Positions 9,640-16,850 of a DNA stretch of 16,850 nt are shown here, in pieces (the first letter of the stretch is position 1; each line of letters begins with the position of its first letter). The DNA is from Parachlorella kessleri. Taxonomy: Eukaryota; Chlorophyta; Trebouxiophyceae; Chlorellales; Chlorellaceae. The notes under the pieces are model-generated. The model saw only the letters and a program-made list of their open reading frames with translations. It made no database searches and was not told the origin of the DNA. The stretch is taken from assembly GCA_001598975.1 (NCBI GenBank), contig BBXU01002765.1, positions 1 to 16,850 on the forward strand. The letters run 5' to 3'. The position numbers and the translations under genes were made by a program.

Positions 9640-9758
9640 CTGCTCTACGTGTGAAGCCTGACGGCCCACCCTTTGCGACTCTCGGCGCTGTGCCAACAGC
9701 ATTCCTGCTCACTCGGACAAATCGGGAGGCGTAAGGTCCGCTGGTGTTGTGGCTGCTG
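9640..9758 (-). CDS. Tentative upstream exon of the unknown minus-strand gene
   Basis: A frame reading HNTSGPYASRFVRVSRNAVG and continuing to GGPSGFTRRA ends at a strong donor, GCAG|GTGAGT (9640/9639), in phase 1. This joins in frame to an acceptor CCAG| before 9438, giving RRAEDCLEGAEILAGLRF. The 5' border is one of three overlapping acceptors (TTTAG, CAG, CAG) with exon starts at 9758, 9755 or 9752. An in-frame TGA lies upstream, so an acceptor is required. No family match. Confidence 0.5.
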
Positions 9759-9874
9759 CTAAAGGCAGGTCAGCTGGAGTCGACCTTGCCAGCATCTCAA
9801 CAGGAAGTGAACCAGATAAGAATTGGCAGTCTTGCGTGCGAGGGTAAGGACTGGGGATTAGTAGCGGTGACCAC

Positions 9875-10038
9875 TTTATGGCGGACGCTTTTGAGCGTGG
9901 TTTCCTCCTCGAGGCGCGGCCACCTGTTCTTCTTGTCAGACGCGGTGGTGAGATGGTAGTTTTCTGCTGATCACTGCTCGGTGACGGGAAGGCTTGAGAG
10001 CTGGGGCCTGGCTGAGGAACTTTCTTCCCTAGTGTCAT
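9875..10038 (-). CDS. Tentative first coding exon of the unknown minus-strand gene
   Basis: ATG at 10038 follows an in-frame TGA by two codons. The frame reads MTLGKKVPQPGPSSQ and then a basic stretch TRRTGGRASRRKPRSKAS that looks like a nuclear localisation signal. It stays open to about 9709 but overlaps the next candidate exon in another frame, so it must be spliced earlier. A phase-2 donor AA|GTGGTC at 9874 fits but is weak. Order, orientation and Ser/Pro/basic composition suit the acidic nuclear-type protein downstream. Low certainty. Confidence 0.35.
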
Positions 10039-10580
10039 GACAGTTCACCCTAGGACTTTTCACTATAACACGTGGCCATGTGGCTGCTGTCTGCTACTTT
10101 CGCAAAAGCCAACCCCCGGAAGTGCCTCCGACCGTGTCTTGGACTGTGGGCCAGGCTGCCGGCGGCAGTTAAAGCCTTGGTGTAGTGCCAGCTGCACTGC
10201 TGAGCTTGTTGCAGCTCGGGCCCCTTATGCAGCTCACCCAAGCACTATCCAGCCAAGTCAGAGCAGTTTTCCCTTACGCCTCTTTGGTTCGCTTGCCCTT
10301 CCACCAGCAACAAAACCAGAGCATAACTGCATGAAACTCTGTCAGCCCAGAATACCCATACCTCCTCTCTGATCGCAATATCTGCCACCCCAAACAAAAC
10401 CACACGCCTAGTACTAGCACAGGTGCCACCTGCACCTCACTGGTGGCACCCTGGAGTCCCACGTTAGTGCCTCACTCTACAGCGGAAGATCCCCAGAGCC
10501 CAAGGCAAGGTCAGGCGCGAGTTTAATTCAACAGGTGCGTGTATGGCATCATGCCTTCTGGCCCCCACTTGCATCGGTCC
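10039..10580. other. Intergenic space between the aminopeptidase and the unknown gene
   Basis: Both flanking genes lie on the minus strand. The stretch should hold the 3' UTR of the aminopeptidase and the promoter of the unknown gene. I found no TGTAA on the minus strand, no clear TATA box and no credible coding frame. Confidence 0.55.
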
Positions 10581-13500
10581 CTAAAAAGCCGCGGAGTCCA
10601 TCTTGAGGTCTGTCGCCACCATCTGCATAGAGCACATAGCGCAGCATAGCGGGCCTAACCTCTGGGCCATGCCGCACAAGTGCTCCAGGCATGTGCCGCC
10701 TGCAGTCAAAACCAGTACCATGGCATATGCACCACCTTTGCAACAGCTTGTCCAGACTGTGGGGCTGCAGAGCATGAGGGTGACACCAGCTCCCTAAGCC
10801 CTTTGCATCAGCAGAGTAGAGATGCTGCCTGTAACTCCCAGCCTATCATAGTCCTAGCCGGCCTGCCACAAGCCCAGCTCCACCAACACAGCAACTCAAC
10901 CCCAGCTCTCTGTGTCTGGCCCTCAATTGGGCTCTCCCACCTTGGCTGCGATGGGGTGGTAGCTTCCCCTGCTGCTCTTGAAGGTCTCTAGGGCTAGCTC
11001 CTTGGCCGCGCCACTCTTCGAGGCAAACAGCGCCCGGTACAGCGGCCGCAGGTACTGCAGCAAGCAGCGCAAGGCATGCTTATGTGTGCCTGCAAATGAC
11101 GTAGCGTGACCGGCGGCAGGGCGGCCGAGCAAGTGCAGCATGGCCTATGCAGCCGCCCAGACTAAAGCAGAGCTTGTGAGTGCTGGCAGCGTGCCGCATG
11201 GAATCTAAATGGAGCAGAAGCCTAGAAAAGTGGGGGTTGGTTGCTACTGGGCCTACCTTCATGCGGCCCTGCTCCTGGAGGAACTGCTGCACCTTTGGCA
11301 GGATGGCCTCGTCGCCTGCAGGCGGGGGGGGGGTCAGGAGGGCATGTAGCAGGTCAGTACACATGGGCAGGCAGGGGTGGCTGACGAGGGAAGTCCCCGG
11401 AAAATTCAAGGCTGGCAGTGCATCAACCAACACTCCCTGACCAAGGCCGGCTGGAACCTGGCCCCAATGCTATACGAAGTTTGCGTTGCGGCTGCCAAGG
11501 CTGAGCTGTTTACAAGGAGGGAACACACCCCGCCCTGCCCAAGGACCGCTACACACAGCTCCCCCACTGAGGTGGCGGCTGCCATGGTGAATAGTAGATG
11601 CCGAACAGCATGCCACCACCTTACAAGCCACTTTCCCAAAGCCTCCGATGCCTGCCTTCTGCCGACAACCCGCCACGACGTTGTGCACATTTCTAGCTCA
11701 ACTCCTTCTACCCTACTTGGTGATACCACCCCAACTGCTCTGTTGCACCCAGGGCAACGAACGAGTCCCAGGAAGCATCAGCTCCCCATTTCGAACTTTC
11801 TCCATGCTTTCCATGTCACGAAAGCTTGCAGTGGCCTCCAAGGCCTCGCAGGTACTGAAGAACTCACCCGCCTTCACGCAGAGCTGGTACCAGGACGCCC
11901 GGATCTCGCCATTCCGCGAATCGTCCAAGCCATACAGCGCCGCCAGCTTGCGCGTGGTGGTGGGGTGCAGCGGCTGCAGGGACCGCAGCGCCCCCAGCAC
12001 CTCCAAAAAGGCCACCACCTGCACGCACAGCACGACAGCCGTGCAATCAGACCCCCCTGGTTGAGCGCTTACTGCCACCTGCGCGCACAGCACGACAGCC
12101 GTGCAATCAGACCGCCCGGCTTCAGCGCTTGACTTTGACTGAGGGAGGGCCGCCGCCTTCACACCATCGCTCTGAAATTTGTTTGCCTCAGCACTTGACT
12201 CCGGCAAAGAGACGGCTATCCAAGCCCCAGTGTGTAAGCCCAGCACCTCTTTCAAAACCGCATGGGATCCGCCGCTTTTATTCTCCATGCTGCTCTAGCT
12301 CACAGCCTCAACATGCCACCGGGGCAAACTGAGCAAGAAGAACAAGGCTTACCCAAGAATCGGCACATAAACCCTATGCCCCATGTACTGCTAGAGCTGC
12401 TTCACACTGCCGCCTCAGCCACCAAATAAGCCCAAGAAGCGTATGCACCACCCACCCACCCAGGCAGCACTCATACAGCTGGCAAGAGCTGCGGCACCTG
12501 CTGCCTTCGGCGGCTACAGCCCCTCGGGCTCAACTTTCCGCGTTGCAAGGCTCATGAGAGAATGTACAGCCCACCTACTGGTGCTCCTGCCCATATCTCT
12601 CGCCACGAGACCAGGTGATGTGAACAAGGTTCAGCAAATGCACCTGGTAGGAGCTCCACCCTTGGAGGTCGTCCTTCCCGCTGCCGTCTGGCCCCTCACC
12701 CGGCGCCCCAATGCCCATGACATCATATGTATGCCACTTGACAGCCAGGTTGTTGGCCTCCTTCGCCAGGCTCTCATCATAGCTGTTCACCGGGGGTGGC
12801 ATGCCTGCAAAAAGCACAGATATGGGCAAAAGCACCGCATTTGAGCAGGGTTGGGCAACATGTGAGTGGACTAGTGCCACATTACTGTATGCAGAATGCA
12901 CGTTGACGTAAATTACAATGAGCCAGCCAGATATGGATGACATGGGCCGCCCAGCCACACCATACCCCCCTCCCATCTTTCCCAACACAGCAGCCTTACA
13001 CCCACCTGGCTTGTAGAGCCAAGTGTCCCAGTCGATTTTGGTGACCTCGGGGACTGATTCGGCAAAGTAAGAAAGGAAGAAGGCCTTGAAATCGTCAGTA
13101 GTCAGCGTCTTGCCCTTAAACTCCTGCAGAAGGGATTTCATTTCACGTCGGCAAGGATAAGCCAGTGTGGTCGCTCAACTATGTGAGGACGCACCTGCGC
13201 AGGGCACAATTGGTGTGATATGGAGGGGAGGCCAACTCCACAGGAGCAAGCTGAGGGGGAGTGGGGGGCGGCAGTGGGATGTGAGCGCTCGTGCATGCAG
13301 CTGCGCCGATATCGCACCTGGACATACGCCTTGAAAAACTTCTCAAACACCGGAGCACCTCCCACCATCTCCTGCGCGGCGACAAATTGAGTCAAGCAAT
13401 GCATCATAGCGATGCATCAGCAGTGCCAGAGTCGCAGCAGGTGCTGCCGAGGCAGCATGGGCGGGGGCGAGGCAATAATTGCAGCCCTGGGGGGTACCGC

Positions 13501-16500
13501 AGGAGGCTCCATGAATAGGGCCTATAATTTAATGGTCTAGTCTAGTCTAGTCTAACAGCGTACCGCCACCTGACCATGCTGCCGTGAGTCCCCCAAATGG
13601 GGCGGCCAACAAAAAGCCAGGATGTACTATGCCCACAAACCACAATATCCAAGTACCAATTCTTAATGGAATGACACAATGTCCCTCAACCCTTGGTGCG
13701 AGACCCTCAAGCAGAGTGAGGTTGTGGGACACAGGGAGGCGGCAGAACGGGCTGCCAGCAGCCCCCACTTCCCCATGAACTGCCATCTCCTCACTTGTAG
13801 GTAGTGCAGGAGGTAGAAGCCCTTGTCTGCAAGCAGGGAGGCAGCACAGCAGGGCAGCTACCTCACACATCAGCATGCTTTGGGTGCTAGTGGCCGGAGG
13901 AGGAGTGCGACGAAGGGGTGAGCGAGACCTTAACATGCTAAAGACGTCAACGGAGGCAAGAAGGTAGGAGATACTACCATGCCATGCTCTTAGTAATAGC
14001 GCAGGAGCACAGAGTCGATCATCATGGTGGCCATGGGTGGGCCCCAGAAGACGACCAGGTAGCCTGCTGGGCTGTGGGCCTCCCTTGGAACGCTTCAGCT
14101 ATGAAAAAGGCAAGGCACTTAGTCTCTGCCACCATGACTCAGCCCATGGGTCATGCAATAGCGCCTGATGGGCGTGGGTAGTCACTCACCGTAGGGCACC
14201 CGAGAAAAGGCGTCGTCAGGGTCGGTGCCACCTGCATGGCGGTACTACATCCTGAAACGTGACACCTCTTGTATGACTGTCAAACCCTGCTTCAACACAG
14301 GGTCCTGGTTGTTGGTTACTGTACACTTTGGGGCGCCCAGCCCCTTGGCTGGGTTGATTATGCCCCAGCCGCCTCTACCTACCATCACAACTGGCCAGCC
14401 GCTTCTGAGGGTATTAATAGCCCTGACTTGCCTGATAGATCCGGCACAAGGCGGGTGAAGGGGTGCTGCGACCCCAGGTGCCCCTCGATCTCATCCTTCA
14501 AATCCAGGTAGCCCATGCTGGCAAAGAACTGGTAGGTCTGCACAGGAAGAGGGCAGACGAGAAGACATCAGCACGAGAGACAGGGCATCACCACGGGGGA
14601 CACGGCATCAGCATCGGGGACATTCCCTGACGACACAAAGCAGCGTCCACAGATAGCGCAGGGCGGCAAACAACTGCTCAGCAAGGAGCCGTCCAAATAA
14701 GATTACACCCGTCAGAACAAGGAGGATCTGCGCCCATGCCACTAACCATGGCTACTAGGTAGCCTCTGGCAGCTGCTCCTGAAGCATGTCAGACCAGAAG
14801 CCCAACCACAACCAGAAACGCAAACCCGCGAAGCCAGCACCCAGTCCCCCTGTGACTGAGAGCACAGCAACACCAACGCGCGCCTATGCCCTGCACAGCA
14901 TGTGCGCACCTTTTCTCCATAGAGCCGACCTTGTATCCGGCGCTCCAGCCAGACCGTCCAGCCCTCATTCAGCCTACAAGCCACCCACATGGATGAGTCA
15001 CTCAGCGTGCACATCACCCGCTTGGATGAGTCATAGAGCCGCCCTTGTATCCAACGCTCTAGCAAGACCATCAGCCGTCGCTTAGCCTCCAACCCACCCA
15101 CACTGAGAGGCATGTGCCTGACACGGTGCACCTGCCCAAACACGCTGTTGGTAGTGTTGGGCACACTTCATCTAGCAGTGCCTAACCCAGGAGCTCTTTG
15201 TAGAACTGCCAGGGAGATGGAACACACTAGAGGACACTGCCTAGCGCACGCCCCATGCTGTAACTGCATGGTCAAGGACATTAGGAAGGGAGGTTCACAG
15301 CAAGCACGAGCCGTGTGCATTAAAGGTAGGCTCGATGCAGCTGTGCACTGACAAGAGACCGCAAGGTTCACTGACAACGATCAACCGGGCCTGCTTGAAA
15401 CCTTGAATACACCAGAAACGACCTAGCCGAGGTGCAAGCCCTGGACCCACCAGAAGTGCTCCCAGCTGGCATTGGTCACCTGCAACCCAGACAACAGAAT
15501 ACGGGCAGGAGTCATAATCTTGCACACAGCTCAGTCCGTATCATATCAACAACCCCCTAGCGACAACCGCCCCTAGGGGCCCCCATCCGCCATTGCCAGC
15601 CCAGAGGTGCCCATAGCTGCACGCTCAGACGAGCACTGCCAGGACGTCTCGCTCCATCACATGCTCTTGGCTTGGAAGGCGCTGAGCTAAGAAGCGACAG
15701 GGGTGCATGCAAGGGTAGAGCTGGGTGCTCCTGGGTGCTGCTAGCTGTAAGCCTGACCTGAGAGAATATATACAGGTGTAAGACACACAGGCAGATTACC
15801 GGCCTGCCTGTCCAGGAACCTGCTTTTATGTGGGCCACGACATTTGCACGCCCCCCCCCCCCTCCCCCAAACACACACCACCCTCGCATGAGCACCCGCA
15901 CCGACAGCACATCCACACGAAGCCAGGTCGTTACTCAGCCCCAGCAGCTTACCAGGTTGCCCGTCCAGGAGTGCGCTATCTCGTGGGCGACAACGTTGGC
16001 TAGAGACCTGTCCCCGGCCAGCAGCGTGGGCGTCACAAATGTTAGGCACGGGTTCTGCAGCACCCCGCCCGCAGACTCAGGGAGTGGCAGAGGTTGTAAG
16101 CAGTTGTGGAGTTCCAAGGGTGCGGGGCAGTGAGTTGCAGCAGCGACGGCGCACACACTGGCGTGCTTGCCACCTAAGCAGCAGAGCAGAGCAAAGGCTG
16201 CGGTCTTATACACCCAGCCGCGGCGGCTGGGGCATCTTTGGCTTCACACTCAATAGGGAATGTAGGTCTTGCTGGCCACAGGATTGCCACCAGAATAGGA
16301 GAGCTTTCAGCTCAAAGGCTAAGATGCCGCCCCATCAAGGGTAGGGCTTGCAGGTGCACGGTAAAGGTCGATCAGAGGACAAGCAACCTGGTGGCAACTT
16401 GGTAGAGAGCTTACTTCACATGGTGCAACCAGGATGTGACTGACCACACGGGGGTTGGAAAGCTGCAAGTCTGGAAATGTAGTAGACTAGGAGGAAGACG

Positions 16501-16850
16501 GCCGGTGCGCACCTCCATGCCGCCGTAGGGGAAGCTCGGGGGCAGCAGCAGCAGATCGTAGCGGCCCCATACATACGGCCCTGCAATCTCTTCAGCTGCA
16601 GGGTGCACCAGGCAACCACAGTTTGGAAACCAATCAACCGCTGTGTGCCCCATGGCAGCAGCGTCTAATGCTGGACACTGGTATAGCAGAACATCTGGGG
16701 GCCGTCTTTACCAGTCAAAGTCGACGCACTCTAAGACTTGCAGTACATGTGCCGCCTTCAAACGCATGAAGCAACTCACAGGTCAACCAGTGCAGAAAAT
16801 TCCTTTGCGCCTGCTTCCGAAGGCTGGCCGCCTCTGCAATCGTCCTTTTG
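10581..16850 (-). CDS. LTA4H: Leukotriene A4 hydrolase-type M1 zinc aminopeptidase, 5' end outside window
   Basis: Removes N-terminal residues from peptides; animal homologues also hydrolyse leukotriene A4. Exons in transcript order: 16850-16780, 16595-16513, 16054-15953, 15479-15451, 14973-14910, 14537-14432, 14231-14190, 13826-13795, 13371-13318, 13123-13006, 12804-12644, 12018-11868, 11315-11257, 11054-10941 and 10622-10581 (stop TAG). From the second exon on, every junction agrees in phase. [20 protein letters not shown] leads to the exopeptidase motif [19 protein letters not shown] and WLNEGW give the zinc site HExxH-18-E. VPYDKGF holds the catalytic Tyr, and EQGRMK the Arg and Lys that bind the substrate carboxylate. 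The end, HPIAAKMVATDL, matches the helical C-terminal domain. About 400 residues are present of an expected 600-650. The animal Tyr378 position is Phe here, and VPYEKG is VPYDKG. No targeting signal can be judged; homologues are cytosolic. Confidence 0.92.
11316..11867 (-). other. Aminopeptidase intron 12
   Basis: Donor GTGAGT at 11867, acceptor CTGCAG before 11315, preceded on the minus strand by a C-run as polypyrimidine tract (plus-strand G-run near 11322-11333). The exon frame runs on into the intron for about 150 bases, but the phase-1 join to [19 protein letters not shown] shows it is intron. Nothing else seen. Confidence 0.7.
12014..12140 (-). repeat. Tandem duplication of the exon 12 acceptor, 60 bp apart
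   Basis: On the minus strand, GCACGGCTGTCGTGCTGTGC followed by G(T/C)GCAG|GTGG occurs twice, with acceptors directly before 12018 (used, gives VVAFLEVLG) and before 12078. The 60 bases between encode 20 residues without a stop, in the frame of exon 12. A more diverged third copy (CAGTCAAAGTCAAGCGCTGA) lies about another 60 bases upstream near 12140. Exon 11 ends in phase 0 with a weak donor (CAG|GTGCAT), so either acceptor keeps the frame. Confidence 0.88.
13372..13794 (-). other. Aminopeptidase intron 8
   Basis: Donor GTGAGG at 13794 follows exon 8 ([14 protein letters not shown]); acceptor GCGCAG precedes exon 9 at 13371. It contains the TCTAG microsatellite listed separately and nothing else recognisable. 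Confidence 0.75.
13536..13554. repeat. (TCTAG)n microsatellite
   Basis: Three full units plus TCTA. It lies in aminopeptidase intron 8. Confidence 0.9.
13827..14189 (-). other. Aminopeptidase intron 7
   Basis: Strong donor GTGAGT at 14189-14184 and acceptor TTGCAG before 13826. The Asp codon of VPYDKG is split across this intron (G|AC). No other feature seen. Confidence 0.75.
14232..14431 (-). other. GC-AG intron 6 of the aminopeptidase
   Basis: Exon 6 ends [11 protein letters not shown] plus G, followed by GCAAGT at 14431-14426. Exon 7 starts GT|GGC ACC GAC, so a phase-1 donor is required to read [16 protein letters not shown]. No GT in that phase occurs before the in-frame stop downstream; the nearest GT (inside GCAAGT) is phase 2. 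The GC donor is therefore forced by reading frame and is a perfect AG|GCAAGT. Confidence 0.88.
14564..14623. repeat. Three 20-bp tandem repeats
   Basis: Units GACATCAGCACGAGAGACAG, GGCATCACCACGGGGGACAC and GGCATCAGCATCGGGGACAT follow each other without spacing. They lie in aminopeptidase intron 5, 27 bases upstream (minus strand) of exon 6, but do not include the splice site. Confidence 0.85.
15029..15100 (-). pseudogene. Dead duplicate of aminopeptidase exon 5 inside intron 4
   Basis: About 114 bases upstream of exon 5 (minus strand) the sequence TGGGTGGGTTGGAGGCTAAG and what follows mirror the true TGGGTGGCTTGTAG|GCTGAAT and the exon body. Conceptual translation gives [17 protein letters not shown] against the true [18 protein letters not shown]. 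The copy has lost the acceptor (GGAG for GTAG with indels), the donor, and the Asn-Glu that supplies the third zinc ligand, so it is an exon relic. A TGGATGAGTCA repeat (14991-15001 and 15023-15033) lies between copy and exon. Confidence 0.8.
15451..15479 (-). other. 29-base microexon of the aminopeptidase
   Basis: Reads V T N A S W E H F plus TG, bounded by GTTGCAG and GTGGGT, phases 0 and 2. It completes NLVTN and, with the first G of exon 5, the Trp of FWLNEGW. The zinc motif HExxH-18-E is therefore spread over three exons (16054-15953, this one and 14973-14910). Confidence 0.92.
15788..15846 (-). pseudogene. Dead duplicate of the HExxH exon end inside intron 3
   Basis: About 153 bases downstream of the end of exon 3 on the minus strand is a degenerate copy of its last 40-odd bases plus the donor. 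Conceptual translation is [17 protein letters not shown] against the true [17 protein letters not shown], and GTAATCTGCC stands in place of the donor GTAAGCTGCT. The catalytic Glu and second His are gone, so the copy could not code for an active site. Confidence 0.8.
15851..15868. repeat. Homopolymer C tract
   Basis: Twelve C, one T, five C. On the coding strand it is a G-run in aminopeptidase intron 3, right next to the dead HExxH exon copy. Such a run is prone to slippage and to sequencing error. Confidence 0.9.
16055..16512 (-). other. Aminopeptidase intron 2
   Basis: Donor GTGCGC after GGCATGGAG (exon 2) and acceptor CTGCAG before AACCCGTGC (exon 3), phase 0, joining GGME to NPCLTFVTP. 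Nothing else recognised in it. Confidence 0.8.
16596..16779 (-). other. Unresolved junction between the first two visible aminopeptidase exons
   Basis: The right-edge exon ends AKEFSALVD plus CT at a strong donor (GTGAGT, 16779-16774), phase 2. The next exon must start CT|GAAGAGATTGCA (AEEIAGPY) after CTGCAG, phase 1. The direct join is out of frame and about three residues short against the family. A microexon of length 2 modulo 3 would repair both. Two weak candidates are 16736-16726 (11 bases) and 16728-16712 (17 bases). Confidence 0.5.

Noticed and set aside
9709..9875. Reading the first exon of the unknown gene straight through to the TGA near 9709 as a complete 109-residue protein.
   Set aside because: The overlapping frame at 9758-9640 is more coding-like, ends in a strong donor and joins in phase to downstream exons, so early splicing is preferred, though a short separate gene cannot be fully excluded.
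10923..10940. Reading aminopeptidase exon 14 through to the TGA just after [11 protein letters not shown] as the protein end.
   Set aside because: The donor GTGGGA at 10940 and the small exon 10622-10581 ([13 protein letters not shown], stop) reproduce the family C-terminus in phase, so the short read-through end is less likely.
11377..12132. Plus-strand frame of 251 residues.
   Set aside because: It is antisense to aminopeptidase exon 12 and its flanking introns and lacks any family motif.

Overview
The window looks like nuclear DNA of a green alga, probably of the class Chlorophyceae. It is G+C-rich. Its genes are split into many short exons by introns of roughly 100-600 bases, most ending in CTGCAG or GCAG. 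Two of the proteins carry long Ala/Gln/Gly/Ser-rich insertions or tails on otherwise conserved enzymes, and the closest family matches are plant-like or eukaryotic. No prokaryotic operon, mobile element with coding capacity, CRISPR array, rRNA or tRNA was seen. All exon structures were worked out by hand from family motifs, splice consensus and reading-frame phase.

Layout, left to right. (1) 1-2401, plus strand: 3' half of an archaeal-type, cofactor-independent phosphoglycerate mutase (ApgM family), four exons visible. (2) 2801-5956, plus strand: complete deoxycytidylate (dCMP) deaminase gene in five exons, with an N-terminal hydrophobic segment and a ~340-residue low-complexity C-terminal tail. 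(3) 5957-7526: convergent intergenic stretch with one TGTAA poly(A)-like signal on each strand. (4) 7527 to about 10038, minus strand: a multi-exon gene for an unrecognised, probably nuclear protein; its 3' exons are well supported and its two 5' exons are tentative. (5) 10581-16850, minus strand: most of an M1 zinc aminopeptidase of the leukotriene A4 hydrolase type. Fourteen contiguous exons run from the GGME motif to the stop codon, plus one partial exon at the right edge; the N-terminal part lies beyond the window.

The genes do not form a pathway: glycolysis, dNTP metabolism, an unknown nuclear protein and peptide hydrolysis sit side by side, as is usual in an algal nuclear genome.

The most interesting signal lies in the introns. 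In five introns of three genes, a degenerate copy of the neighbouring exon edge (splice site plus adjacent coding bases) sits a short distance away inside the intron. In two cases (dCMP deaminase last exon, 96 bp apart; aminopeptidase exon 12, 60 bp apart) the spacing is a multiple of three, the duplicated acceptor is intact and the extra sequence has no stop, so alternative use would insert 32 or 20 residues in frame. In a third case the copy is a dead version of the HExxH zinc-site exon. In addition, three of about 24 resolved introns appear to be GC-AG introns, all with the same AG|GCAAGT donor. One of these is forced by reading frame; the other two have weaker GT alternatives.
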